The position numbers were made by a program, and so were the translations under genes. A DNA stretch of 64,000 nt from IMG/VR virus record IMGVR_UViG_3300027816_000074, positions 44,620-108,619 of that record. One strand, given 5' to 3'. Every line of letters starts with the position of its first letter. Position 1 is the first letter of the stretch. The DNA is from a virus. Under the pieces are notes generated by a model that was not told where the DNA came from, did not search any database, and saw only the letters and a program-made list of their open reading frames with translations. Below, one piece after another: positions 1 through 7,553 of this stretch.

Positions 1-352
1 CAAACAAGGGTATCACAATCTTACGTTTAGCGTGAGTCCAAAACTAGGTGTAAGCGGAGAGAAGAAAGAAGACGCTATACGTCCAGATATCGTTAGAGAA
101 TATGAAGAACTAGGACACACTTATCTAAAATTCGTAGTCGCCACTGAAGAGGATCTTAAAGATGCAGAACAGGCAGTTCAAGAATATCGCGATAACGGTT
201 TCGAAGGTCACATTTATCTTATGCCTGTCGGGGGTGTTGAACGGGTGTACAATCTTAATAATAGAACAGTGGCACAGATGGCAATGCAAAAAGGATGGCG
301 GTACAGTGATCGACTTCAAGTGCCGTTATTTAAAAACGAATGGGGAACCTAA
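1..352 (+). CDS. queE: 7-carboxy-7-deazaguanine synthase QueE, C-terminal part (cut by window start)
   Basis: The reading frame is open from base 2, so this is the 3' end of a gene that begins before the window. About 116 residues are visible. They contain FSVSPKLGVSGE near the beginning and end in RYSDRLQVPLFKNEWGT, which I recognise as the C-terminal signature of QueE-type radical SAM enzymes. QueE contracts the ring of 6-carboxytetrahydropterin to give CDG, the precursor of preQ0, used for queuosine or for 7-deazaguanine DNA modification. The radical SAM cysteines would lie upstream and cannot be seen. The stop TAA overlaps the next start (TAATG), so the two genes are probably translationally coupled. 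Confidence 0.8.
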   Translation, partial: KQGYHNLTFSVSPKLGVSGEKKEDAIRPDIVREYEELGHTYLKFVVATEEDLKDAEQAVQEYRDNGFEGHIYLMPVGGVERVYNLNNRTVAQMAMQKGWRYSDRLQVPLFKNEWGT

Positions 353-801
353 TGAAAAACTTTATTAAAAAAATAACGGGCATCGAACGATTAGAAAAAG
401 AAAGAGCTGAATCATTAGCTCGTTTAGCTGAAGCTAAAGCTAGCGAAGAAGCAGCTAAAAAGGCAGAAGAAGAAGCTCGTCAACAAGAAGAATTGGCTAA
501 AATGACGCCAAAAGAACGAGCTACTGCTAACCAAGAACCTTATATTGCTGTTTTAGATACTAAGGTCAATCCAGAAAATCCTAGAAATGGCTTTTTTGAA
601 CTTGACTGGAACGAATACTTTATTGTACAATTAAGACAAGCGGGTTATGGTTTAGATGGTGATCCAGACGAGCTTGTTGTTGATTTATGGTTCCGTGACC
701 TTGCTCGTAATATCTTAGCCGAAGAAGGTCAAGATATTACTCGAGGAGCCGGATATATTAACGTTGTTCCAATTTCAAAAGGCAAATTAGAAGTTTCATG
801 A
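352..801 (+). CDS. Conserved phage protein with N-terminal coiled coil
   Basis: I do not recognise a function. About 149 residues. The first 60 are rich in Ala, Glu, Lys and Arg (ERLEKERAESLARLAEAKAS and onward) and should form a charged coiled coil. The rest is a globular segment with FFELDWNEYFIVQLRQAG. I chose the ATG at 352 because it overlaps the queE stop as TAATG with GGGG just upstream; an in-frame ATG at 340 is also possible. The stop overlaps the start of the RNase H gene by 4 nt, so the protein is made from the same message as the DNA-metabolism genes. It resembles small conserved proteins of T4-like marine phages. Confidence 0.7.
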   Translation: MKNFIKKITGIERLEKERAESLARLAEAKASEEAAKKAEEEARQQEELAKMTPKERATANQEPYIAVLDTKVNPENPRNGFFELDWNEYFIVQLRQAGYGLDGDPDELVVDLWFRDLARNILAEEGQDITRGAGYINVVPISKGKLEVS

Positions 802-1802
802 CATATATTCTAGTAGATACTGCTAATACATTTTTCCGTGCTAGGCACGTAGTTCGTGGAGATGCTGATACTAAACTTGGTATGGCTCTCCATATTACTT
901 TTAACAGTATTAAAAAGGCCTGGCAAGATTTTGAGGGCAAGCATGTTGTATTCTGTCTTGAAGGTCGATCATGGCGTAAAGACGTTTATACGCCCTATAA
1001 GGCTAATAGAGCCGAAACTCGAGCTGCTATGACTCCAAAAGAAGCAGAAGAAGATAAACTCTTTTGGGAAACCTTTGATAAGTTTAAGGAATTCATTACT
1101 GAGAAATCTAATTGTACTGTGTTACAACACCCACAGTTAGAAGCAGATGATCTTATTGCAGGATGGATACAAAGTCATCCTCACGACAGTCATGTTATTA
1201 TTAGCACTGACAGCGACTTTGCACAACTAATTTCTCCAACTGTTCGGCAATACAACGGCGTAGCAAATGTAACTACTACGCACAAAGGATATTTTGACGA
1301 TCGAGGAAAAGAAGTAATTGATAAAAAAACTAAGCAGCCGAAGCCGGCACCTAATCCACAATGGCTGCTATTCGAAAAATGTATGCGAGGTGATACAAGC
1401 GATAATGTGTTTTCAGCATACCCAGGAGTTCGCGTTAAAGGAACAAAAAATAAAGTAGGACTAACAGAAGCGTTTGAAGATAGAAACTCAAAAGGATTCG
1501 CGTGGAACAATCTCATGTTACAACGTTGGATGGATCATAACGGTGTTGAACATAGAGTGCTCGACGACTATAATAGAAATGTACAGCTCTGTGATCTAAC
1601 TGCACAACCTGATCATATTAGATCTTTGATTAAAGAAACTATTCATGCACAGACTAGTTCTCCTAAGAAAATTGACCAAGTTGGAATTCGAATGTTAAAA
1701 TTTTGTAATTTATTTGACTTACAAAAAATTTCAGACAACATTCAACAATATGCAGAACCATTCGCTGCCAAATATACTAGTAAAGAAGTTGAACTAATTT
1801 AA
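798..1802 (+). CDS. rnh: RNase H / 5'-3' exonuclease (T4 Rnh-like, FEN family)
   Basis: 334 residues, close to T4 RNase H (305). FEN/PIN-type metal-binding acidic residues stand in the expected order: D7 in ILVDTAN, E115-A-D117-D118 in LEADDLIAGW, D138 and D140 in STDSDFAQL, and D199/D202 in RGDTSDN. The T4 enzyme removes RNA primers and adjacent DNA from lagging-strand fragments 5' to 3'. The C-terminal half matches the helix-hairpin-helix and helical part of the family in position only. The start ATG overlaps the preceding stop (ATGA). The gene belongs to the phage replication set; gp46 and gp47 lie far to the right in the same orientation. Confidence 0.88.
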   Translation: MTYILVDTANTFFRARHVVRGDADTKLGMALHITFNSIKKAWQDFEGKHVVFCLEGRSWRKDVYTPYKANRAETRAAMTPKEAEEDKLFWETFDKFKEFITEKSNCTVLQHPQLEADDLIAGWIQSHPHDSHVIISTDSDFAQLISPTVRQYNGVANVTTTHKGYFDDRGKEVIDKKTKQPKPAPNPQWLLFEKCMRGDTSDNVFSAYPGVRVKGTKNKVGLTEAFEDRNSKGFAWNNLMLQRWMDHNGVEHRVLDDYNRNVQLCDLTAQPDHIRSLIKETIHAQTSSPKKIDQVGIRMLKFCNLFDLQKISDNIQQYAEPFAAKYTSKEVELI

Positions 1803-1819
1803 ATCTATAAAGGATACAA

Positions 1820-2290
1820 ATGAATTTAAAAGCTAAACCCATTATAGAAGGAAAGTATTGGATAATAGAAAAAGATGGTGAAAAGGTTGCTATCTTACAT
1901 AAAAAAGAAAACAACAAGTTTATGTTAAGTTCCAAAGACGGCGAAAAATATTTTAATCGTAAAGACGAACTAACTAAAATTTTTGGAAAAGATTTCTTTG
2001 GAAAATCTATCAAAACTAAAATCTCTTCAATAGAAGTAAGAGATGTTTACGGATTTCCTACACCATGTCATCCATACAATCCTCTTTTTGATATTAAGAG
2101 AAAATTACCTTTGTTTACAAAGAGTAGTCAAAGTAAAAGTTTATACTGTGCAGGATATTATACCATTAGATTTGATAAAGGATGGGTAAAATCGTTCTGT
2201 CCTAAACTAATCACTATTGAAAGATATGAATCCAGAGGACCTTTTAAAACTGAATTAGAAATGAAACAGGTACTTAGTCATGCAAAATAA
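1820..2290 (+). CDS. Conserved hypothetical protein of T4-like marine phages
   Basis: 156 residues, function not recognised. Basic and aromatic, with no transmembrane segment, signal peptide or cysteine motif. An N-terminal beta-rich part (YWIIEKDGEKVAILHKKENN) is followed by a segment with GFPTPCHPYNPLFD. The overall look is that of small conserved proteins seen near RNase H in T4-like cyanophages. The start has AAAGGA about 5 nt upstream, a good ribosome-binding site. The 3' end overlaps the next gene by 11 nt. Confidence 0.7.
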   Translation: MNLKAKPIIEGKYWIIEKDGEKVAILHKKENNKFMLSSKDGEKYFNRKDELTKIFGKDFFGKSIKTKISSIEVRDVYGFPTPCHPYNPLFDIKRKLPLFTKSSQSKSLYCAGYYTIRFDKGWVKSFCPKLITIERYESRGPFKTELEMKQVLSHAK

Positions 2291-2516
2291 TACTATTAAC
2301 ACATTACCTATTCAGCAGTTTATACAACAGGTAAGGGCTGCAGAACTAAGCCAACAAAGAGAAATTAAGTTAGATATAAAAACTGCTAAAAATTTAGCAT
2401 TTTGTTTAGGTGAAATTAGTGCTAAACTGCTGCAAGACTATACAGAAGTTCTTTCTGCACTACAAAAAACATCTGGAGAATCGGTTACTATAAAAATGGA
2501 CGGTGGTGGTTTTTAA
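2280..2516 (+). CDS. Small conserved hypothetical protein
   Basis: 78 residues, function not recognised. Predominantly helical (PIQQFIQQVRAAELSQQRE, then KNLAFCLGEISAKLLQDYTE), ending in the glycine-rich tail MDGGGF. The start lies inside the end of the previous gene, suggesting coupled translation. The size and helical pattern suit a small binding or regulatory protein, but nothing specific can be claimed. Confidence 0.6.
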   Translation: MQNNTINTLPIQQFIQQVRAAELSQQREIKLDIKTAKNLAFCLGEISAKLLQDYTEVLSALQKTSGESVTIKMDGGGF

Positions 2517-2526
2517 CTAAAAAATG

Positions 2527-2534
2527 GATAAATA
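2527..2534 (+). promoter_or_regulatory. Candidate gp55-type late promoter box (GATAAATA)
   Basis: GATAAATA differs from the T4 late box TATAAATA only at the first base and lies 26 nt upstream of the start at 2561. The same NATAAATA core recurs upstream of virion genes in this window, and the window encodes a gp55 homologue. By T4 spacing, transcription would begin near 2540. Confidence 0.45.
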
Positions 2535-2561
2535 TATACGTACATTTCGGAGACGTATATA
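2533..2561 (+). promoter_or_regulatory. Hairpin presenting the ribosome-binding site in its loop
   Basis: TATATACGT at 2533-2541 is the exact reverse complement of ACGTATATA at 2553-2561. The 11-nt loop contains CGGAG (ribosome-binding site, 2548-2552), and the A of the ATG at 2561 is the last paired base. Only transcripts starting upstream of the local late box would carry the whole stem. Confidence 0.45.
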
Positions 2562-2845
2562 TGTCGAGACCAAAACCAAAAGTTCTTCTGGAACAAGTAA
2601 ATAAAAAAAATTATAAATGCGATCAAATTTTAGAAGCAGAAGCAGTTTGGGCTGTCTTCTATAAAGGTAGTCCTTTCAATTTAAAAAGTTTTAATAGTTT
2701 AACTAGTTACCCTGGACCAAAATATAAAAAAGTCAGTTTTAGTAACCCCGGACATGCACACAATCTTGCTAAAAAATTAAATCAAATGTTTAATTGTAAA
2801 GATTTTCAAGTTTATAAATTAACATCCGGCGATCCAGTTAAATGA
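2561..2845 (+). CDS. Conserved hypothetical protein
   Basis: 94 residues, strongly basic, no recognised domain. Contains AVWAVFYKGSPFNLKSF and SFSNPGHAHNLAKKLNQMF. The pattern suggests a small alpha/beta protein with a conserved GHAHNLAKKLN helix. It starts 8 nt after a GGAG site that sits in a hairpin loop, and a late-type promoter box lies immediately upstream, so expression may be late and structure-dependent. The stop overlaps the next start as ATGA. Confidence 0.7.
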   Translation: MSRPKPKVLLEQVNKKNYKCDQILEAEAVWAVFYKGSPFNLKSFNSLTSYPGPKYKKVSFSNPGHAHNLAKKLNQMFNCKDFQVYKLTSGDPVK

Positions 2846-3237
2846 TAGCCAAGGAAACATACACAAAAATTTTTCTTAAACAAAAAGAAAAATCTTGTGA
2901 TCCTGCTAACATAAAAATTCATATGTTCAAATGGTGGCAAAGTCACCGTTCAAAAAAAGAAGGCGGATTGAGATTATCCGATGAAGGATACGATTTCTTA
3001 ACCAAAGAGCTAGAGTTAAGAAGTTACGAAGTTAAGTTCACTGAACCAATCGAACTAAGTCCCCAAACAATCATATTTTTTGATAGATATATTGATTGTC
3101 CTTATTATCTTACTAACAGTTATTTGGTTGTTTTTTCTGAAAAAAAAGCTTTTGAACTTTACATGTTTTCGGACGACATTCGAAAATACGGATTGGTTAA
3201 AGCTATGAAAAACAGAGAAGAAGTCCAAAATGGCTAA
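2842..3237 (+). CDS. Conserved hypothetical protein
   Basis: 131 residues, function not recognised. Soluble, with HMFKWWQSHRSKKEGGLRLS near the N-terminus and a hydrophobic, tyrosine-rich middle (FFDRYIDCPYYLTNSYLVVF). The sequence pattern recalls T4-like phage proteins of about 130 residues with a late-region helix ending in KYGLVKAMK. The start is coupled to the previous gene through ATGA. It is the last gene before the sigma70-type promoter at 3245. Confidence 0.7.
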   Translation: MIAKETYTKIFLKQKEKSCDPANIKIHMFKWWQSHRSKKEGGLRLSDEGYDFLTKELELRSYEVKFTEPIELSPQTIIFFDRYIDCPYYLTNSYLVVFSEKKAFELYMFSDDIRKYGLVKAMKNREEVQNG

Positions 3238-3244
3238 AAAGTAT

Positions 3245-3273
3245 TTGACAGTTGCCTAACTCTGTCATATAAT
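3245..3273 (+). promoter_or_regulatory. Perfect-consensus sigma70-type promoter
   Basis: TTGACA at 3245-3250, a 17-nt spacer, and TATAAT at 3268-3273. Both hexamers and the spacing are ideal for a bacterial housekeeping sigma factor. It lies 46 nt upstream of the MoxR gene, so that gene is probably transcribed by unmodified host polymerase early in infection. Confidence 0.85.
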
Positions 3274-3319
3274 ACTGACTGTAACACAATTTAACCACAA
3301 TTTTTTTAAAGGATAATAA

Positions 3320-4408
3320 ATGAGCGAAATCTCATCTCGACAAGTTGGACCCAATGCTGCTAAAAAAGGTTTGCGTAAAGCATTCAAGCACAAGCGTCCT
3401 GTATTCCTTTGGGGACCTCCGGGTATCGGTAAGTCGGACATTATTAAGCAGTTGGGCGTCGAGCTTGATGCTCATGTAATTGATGTTCGTTTGAGCCTCT
3501 GGGAGCCGACTGACATCAAAGGTATTCCGTACTTTGATTCTAACAATAGTACAATGGCATGGGCTCCCCCATCTGAATTGCCCAGTAAAGCACTAGCATC
3601 AAAATATAAAAATGTCATTTTGTTCCTAGACGAAATGAATTCTGCGGCGCCCACAGTACAGGCTGCTGCCTATCAGTTGATTCTTAATCGTCGTGTTGGC
3701 ACATATGAATTGCCTGACAATGTTTTTCTAGTTGCCGCTGGTAACCGCGAAAGCGACAAGGGTGTTACTTATCGTATGCCTGCTCCATTGGCGAACCGTT
3801 TTGTTCACTTGGAAATGCGTGTAGACTGGGACGACTACTTTGGTTGGGCTACTGAAAATAAGATCAATAAGGATGTCGTTGGTTTCCTTTCTTTCAGCAA
3901 AAAAGATCTTTATGATTTTGATCCTAAGTCTGCTAGTCGTGCATTTGCTACTCCTCGTACTTGGAGTTTTGTAAGTGAATTACTCGACGACGAAGACGGT
4001 GACGAGAACACTCTTACTGACTTGGTATCAGGTGCAGTGGGCGAAGGTCTTGCTATTAAATTTATGGCACATCGTAAAGTGGCTAGCAAGATGCCTAAGC
4101 CTGAAGATGTGTTAACTGGCAAGGTTAAAAAGATGGAATCAAAAGAGATTTCAGCTATGTACTCTTTGACTATTAGTTTGTGCTATGAACTCAAAGATGC
4201 ATGTGATAAAAACGATAAGGATTGGAACAAAAAAGTTAACAATTTCTTTAACTTTATCATGAATAACTTTGAAACTGAATTGGTTATTATGGGTACTAAG
4301 TTAGCACTTACACAGTATCAGCTGCCATTAGATCCAGACGAGATCGAATGTTTTGACGATTTCCATGCTAAATATGGCAAATATATTAGCCAAGCGACCG
4401 ATCGATAA
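3320..4408 (+). CDS. MoxR-family AAA+ ATPase
   Basis: 362 residues. Walker A is GPPGIGKS (residues 32-39), Walker B is VILFLDEMN with D104 and E105, the sensor region is AAGNRESDKG (N142), and an arginine follows in PLANRF (R160). This is the layout of MoxR/CbbQ-type AAA+ ATPases, which act as ring chaperones that insert cofactors or remodel proteins together with a VWA-domain partner. The next gene encodes exactly such a partner. The start has AAAGGA six nucleotides upstream and its own consensus promoter. The C-terminal 130 residues are helical. The family assignment is firm; the phage substrate is unknown. Confidence 0.88.
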   Translation: MSEISSRQVGPNAAKKGLRKAFKHKRPVFLWGPPGIGKSDIIKQLGVELDAHVIDVRLSLWEPTDIKGIPYFDSNNSTMAWAPPSELPSKALASKYKNVILFLDEMNSAAPTVQAAAYQLILNRRVGTYELPDNVFLVAAGNRESDKGVTYRMPAPLANRFVHLEMRVDWDDYFGWATENKINKDVVGFLSFSKKDLYDFDPKSASRAFATPRTWSFVSELLDDEDGDENTLTDLVSGAVGEGLAIKFMAHRKVASKMPKPEDVLTGKVKKMESKEISAMYSLTISLCYELKDACDKNDKDWNKKVNNFFNFIMNNFETELVIMGTKLALTQYQLPLDPDEIECFDDFHAKYGKYISQATDR

Positions 4409-4427
4409 TTGTTTGGTCCATTAAACA

Positions 4428-4456
4428 TTGACACCGCCTACGGGCGGTGTTATAAT
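4428..4456 (+). promoter_or_regulatory. Perfect-consensus sigma70-type promoter whose spacer holds a palindrome
   Basis: TTGACA at 4428-4433, 17-nt spacer, TATAAT at 4451-4456. ACACCGCC (4431-4438) and GGCGGTGT (4443-4450) are perfect inverted repeats around TACG. The right arm ends exactly at the -10 box and the left arm overlaps the last three bases of the -35 box. In RNA read through from the MoxR gene this would be an 8-bp stem with a C(UACG)G tetraloop, though no U-run follows. It may be an operator, a weak terminator or a processing stem. Confidence 0.85.
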
Positions 4457-4484
4457 ATGTACATACTAACAGTTAAGGAAAAAT

Positions 4485-5666
4485 ATGTATAATACTGATC
4501 CAATCGTTGATAAAATTGTTGTAGCTCGAGTTGGTCTCCTGCTACGTCATCCGTTTTTTGGTAACATGGCTACTCGTCTACAAATTAAAGAAGCAGACGA
4601 TTGGTGTCCTACTGCGGCTACTGACGGACGTCATTTATACTATAATACTAAATTTTTCGAAACTCTAAATATCAAACAAATTGAATTTGTTGTTGCACAC
4701 GAAATTCTACATAATGTGTTTGATCATATGAGTCGTGTCGAAGGCCGTGATCGATTCATTTGGAACGCGGCTGCTGACTATTGTGTAAATGGTCAATTAG
4801 TTCGAGACAAGATCGGAGAAGTTCCGCCAGAAATTAAAATATTTCATGACTCCAAATATTACGGTTGGGGTGCAGAACAAGTGTATGATGAAATCTTTTC
4901 AAACATGGATGAAGAGCAACTTAAAGCTCTAGGTCAGTTACTTGACGAACACATTGACTGGAATAAAGATAACGGCGACGGTAGGCCGTCATATTCAAAA
5001 GAAGAATTGAAAAAAATTCGTGACGAGATCAGAGATGCTACTATTCAAGCAGCTCAAGGTGCAGGCGCAGGTAATGTGCCATCGGGTGTAGAACGATTAA
5101 TTAAAGAATTAACAGAACCTAAAATAAATTGGCGCACATTGCTACGTCAACAAATCCAAAGCACTATTAAAAACGATTATACTTTTATGCGTCCAAATCG
5201 AAAAGGTTGGCACACTGGTGCTGTTTTACCAGGTATGCGATTTGACGAAACTATCGATATAGCTATTTCTTTAGATATGAGTGGATCCATTGGCGATGAT
5301 CAAGCTAGAGATTTCCTTTCAGAAATTAAAGGAATTATGGAAGAGTACAAAGATTTTAAGTTAAAGATTTGGTGCTTTGATACAAGTGTTTACAACGAGG
5401 CAGATTTTGACGGGTATAATGACGACATCGGAGGATACGAAGTCAAAGGTGGCGGTGGTACTGACTTTGATGCTAATTGGCATTATATGAAAGAAAACAA
5501 TATTGAACCAAAGAAATTTATCATGTTTACTGATGGATATCCTTGGGGTAGTTGGGGTGACGAAAATTACTGCGATACTGTCTTTATTATTCACGGTAAT
5601 GATAAAATTGTTCCGCCGTTTGGAACATATGCCTACTACGAAAATCCAAAATTTCAAGAATCATAA
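4485..5666 (+). CDS. VWA-like domain protein with HExxH metallopeptidase motif (DUF2201 type)
   Basis: 393 residues in two parts. The N-terminal part has the zinc-metallopeptidase motif HEILHNVFDH (H72, E73, H76, H81). The C-terminal part is a von Willebrand A-like domain with the MIDAS motif DMSGS (D264, S266, S268) and TDG (T349-G351). This combination is that of the COG3864/DUF2201 proteins, which pair with MoxR ATPases in bacteria. It follows the MoxR gene directly but has its own consensus promoter and an AAGGAA site 4 nt before the ATG. The protein could bind metal through either motif. Peptidase activity is an inference from HExxH alone. Confidence 0.87.
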   Translation: MYNTDPIVDKIVVARVGLLLRHPFFGNMATRLQIKEADDWCPTAATDGRHLYYNTKFFETLNIKQIEFVVAHEILHNVFDHMSRVEGRDRFIWNAAADYCVNGQLVRDKIGEVPPEIKIFHDSKYYGWGAEQVYDEIFSNMDEEQLKALGQLLDEHIDWNKDNGDGRPSYSKEELKKIRDEIRDATIQAAQGAGAGNVPSGVERLIKELTEPKINWRTLLRQQIQSTIKNDYTFMRPNRKGWHTGAVLPGMRFDETIDIAISLDMSGSIGDDQARDFLSEIKGIMEEYKDFKLKIWCFDTSVYNEADFDGYNDDIGGYEVKGGGGTDFDANWHYMKENNIEPKKFIMFTDGYPWGSWGDENYCDTVFIIHGNDKIVPPFGTYAYYENPKFQES

Positions 5667-5728
5667 TTTTGCTCATTTCTGTTCTATGAAACAAATTTTT
5701 ATCATATATAGTGTATAAGGAGATTATT

Positions 5729-5983
5729 ATGGAACACGAAACACAAGAAAATCAAATTAATTTAACTGCACAGTCTGCCGAAGCTCAGTCCGAGGCAGGC
5801 TCTCAAAATGCTGCTGGTACCGAATTAAACATCAATGATCTGGCTGCAATGAAAATGATTGTTGACATTGCTAGTTCAAGAGGTGCATTTAAGCCTGCAG
5901 AAATGATGGCAGTTGGACAAACTTATAATAAACTTACTGCATTCTTAAATGCTGTATCTAAAGGAGCATCTAATGGATCTTAA
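5729..5983 (+). CDS. Small conserved protein of T4-like cyanophages
   Basis: About 84 residues. The ATG at 5729 is chosen over an in-frame GTG at 5711 because AAGGAG ends 6 nt before it. An acidic, Gln/Ala-rich N-terminal tail precedes the conserved core INDLAAMKMIVDIASSRGAF and AEMMAVGQTYNKL. I recognise this core as a protein present in most T4-like marine phages, but its function is not known to me. Its 3' end overlaps the following gene, which is a conserved neighbour in such phages. Confidence 0.75.
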   Translation: MEHETQENQINLTAQSAEAQSEAGSQNAAGTELNINDLAAMKMIVDIASSRGAFKPAEMMAVGQTYNKLTAFLNAVSKGASNGS

Positions 5984-6593
5984 ACACGTAGGTCGCGTTA
6001 AGGCTGATGCAAAAAAATGCTTAGTCGTTTTTCGAACACTGCCTGGTGACTCTAGTTATTGCCTTATAGTTCCTACAGAGTTATTATCAGACAGTCAACA
6101 CGACGCGATTATTAGCTGCGTCGAAGGTAATACTGCACAAGCTTCCTTTGAGTTTGGCGAGGTATTAGCTAGGGTTCCATTTTCAGATGGTAGAATGATG
6201 TTACCAGCTTTACATGCTGAAGGAAAGCTAGTTAGAATAGCTACTAAAGATATTGAAATGATTCCTAATCATACTACTGCTATTCAGCTGTCTGAGTTAA
6301 ATCAAATGATTGCCGAGCAAAGAGGAACCACTGTAGATGAATTAGCTCTTAAATCGCCTAGTAAATCAGAAGGTCCAAAATCTGAAACAGTAGATGTGGC
6401 TACTATTCAAGAAGTACCGAAAGTTTCTGAACCTGATTTAGTTACTCCTAATCCAAATGCAACACCAGAGGAGACTGCAAAACTATACAGAAGTCAAGCA
6501 GACAAACTAAGTAAGGAAGCTGCAAACTTAAGAAGACTGGCGGAAGATCTTGTCCCAACGAAAAAACCAGAGCGAAAACAAATGGTTTCCTAA
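5973..6593 (+). CDS. Conserved protein of T4-like cyanophages (LKHVGRVK family)
   Basis: About 206 residues. The ATG at 5973 has AAGGAG 6 nt upstream, so it is preferred over the in-frame ATG at 5949. The N-terminal globular domain begins MDLKHVGRVKADAKKCLVVF and includes FGEVLARVPFSDGRMMLPALH. A short conserved ELNQMIAEQRGTTVDELAL motif follows, then a Pro/Glu/Ser-rich linker and a C-terminal coiled-coil helix (AKLYRSQADKLSKEAANLRR). The same architecture occurs in T4-like cyanophages next to the preceding gene. Function unknown. Confidence 0.75.
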   Translation: MDLKHVGRVKADAKKCLVVFRTLPGDSSYCLIVPTELLSDSQHDAIISCVEGNTAQASFEFGEVLARVPFSDGRMMLPALHAEGKLVRIATKDIEMIPNHTTAIQLSELNQMIAEQRGTTVDELALKSPSKSEGPKSETVDVATIQEVPKVSEPDLVTPNPNATPEETAKLYRSQADKLSKEAANLRRLAEDLVPTKKPERKQMVS

Positions 6594-6888
6594 AGATATC
6601 AACGATACTTGGTCTGAAATTTTTGAAGAAATTGAATTTGATGCTATACCAATTGAATACATACATGCCATTGATGTTGTTTTCAAAAATAAAAAAGTTT
6701 GGTCAATAGAAGTAGAAAAAAAATTATCCTATACATCGTGGAGTGATTTTGAGAAGGAAGTTCGAGAAATGCTCGGATCTTATAAAGATGACATAGAACA
6801 TGTTAATTTTAAACTCGACACAGAGAGACTTAGAGTAGACATTACAAACAGTACTAAAAAATTCTTCAAAAATAGAAAGTTAAAATGA
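6550..6888 (+). CDS. Conserved cyanophage-type protein with TTG start
   Basis: 112 residues. No ATG is available near the N-terminus, and the conserved sequence begins at the TTG at 6550 (SQRKNQSENKWFPKDIN), with GGAAGA just upstream. It contains FDAIPIEYIHAIDVVF and a C-terminal KLDTERLRVDI segment ending in a very basic tail. It overlaps the previous gene by 44 nt and the thyX start by 4 nt, so the three appear to be co-translated. Proteins of this pattern are common in T4-like cyanophages; function unknown. Confidence 0.68.
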   Translation: MSQRKNQSENKWFPKDINDTWSEIFEEIEFDAIPIEYIHAIDVVFKNKKVWSIEVEKKLSYTSWSDFEKEVREMLGSYKDDIEHVNFKLDTERLRVDITNSTKKFFKNRKLK

Positions 6889-7553
6889 AAGTAAAGTTAA
6901 TATCACATAGTACACCATCTCCTGAAATTCTTGCACAAGGGCTCGAAGATGCACAAGATCTTATAGCTTTTTGTGCAAGAGTAAGTAATCCAAGTAATCA
7001 GTTCAATACAGGAACCAGCGAAAAATTAATTAACTATCTAGTTAAACATAAACATTGGAGTCCGCTTGAAATGGTATCAGTGTGTTTAGAAATCGAAACA
7101 ACACGAGACATTGCAAGGCAAATGCTACGACATCGTAGTTTTAGCTTTCAAGAATTTAGTCAACGCTACGCTGATCCAACAAAGGACCTTAACTTTGTAC
7201 ATAGAGAGGCACGACTCCAGGATACTGCTAATCGACAGAACAGTATAGAAACCGACGATGACGACTTACAACAACAATGGCGTCGGTGGCAGAACAATGT
7301 TATTACTGAAGCACGTATGGCATATAATTGGGCTATTGAAAACGGTATAGCTAAAGAACAAGCTCGTGCTGTATTGCCGGAAGGGCTTATTGAAAGTCGT
7401 TTATATATGAACGGTACATTGCGTAGCTGGATACATTATATCGAACTTCGTTCCTCTAATGGAACACAAAAAGAACACATGGAAATTGCTCGTGCATGTG
7501 CAGAAGTAATTTCTAAAGTAGTTCCTATGATCAATAATTTTATTACTGATTAA
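6885..7553 (+). CDS. thyX: Flavin-dependent thymidylate synthase ThyX
   Basis: 222 residues, the usual length. The diagnostic RHRx7S motif is RHRSFSFQEFS (residues 82-92), followed by QRY, which binds FAD and dUMP. Downstream, EQARAVLPEG and the C-terminal LRSWIHYIELRSSNGTQKEH match the family. ThyX makes dTMP from dUMP using methylenetetrahydrofolate and NADPH and supports phage DNA synthesis. The start is coupled to the preceding gene (ATGA). The 3' end overlaps the convergent island gene by 11 nt with no separate terminator. Confidence 0.93.
   Translation: MKVKLISHSTPSPEILAQGLEDAQDLIAFCARVSNPSNQFNTGTSEKLINYLVKHKHWSPLEMVSVCLEIETTRDIARQMLRHRSFSFQEFSQRYADPTKDLNFVHREARLQDTANRQNSIETDDDDLQQQWRRWQNNVITEARMAYNWAIENGIAKEQARAVLPEGLIESRLYMNGTLRSWIHYIELRSSNGTQKEHMEIARACAEVISKVVPMINNFITD

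Noticed and set aside
162-368. Short plus-strand frame resembling a lipoprotein signal (ILCLSGVLNGC)
   Set aside because: It lies almost wholly inside the conserved queE frame, which accounts for the sequence.
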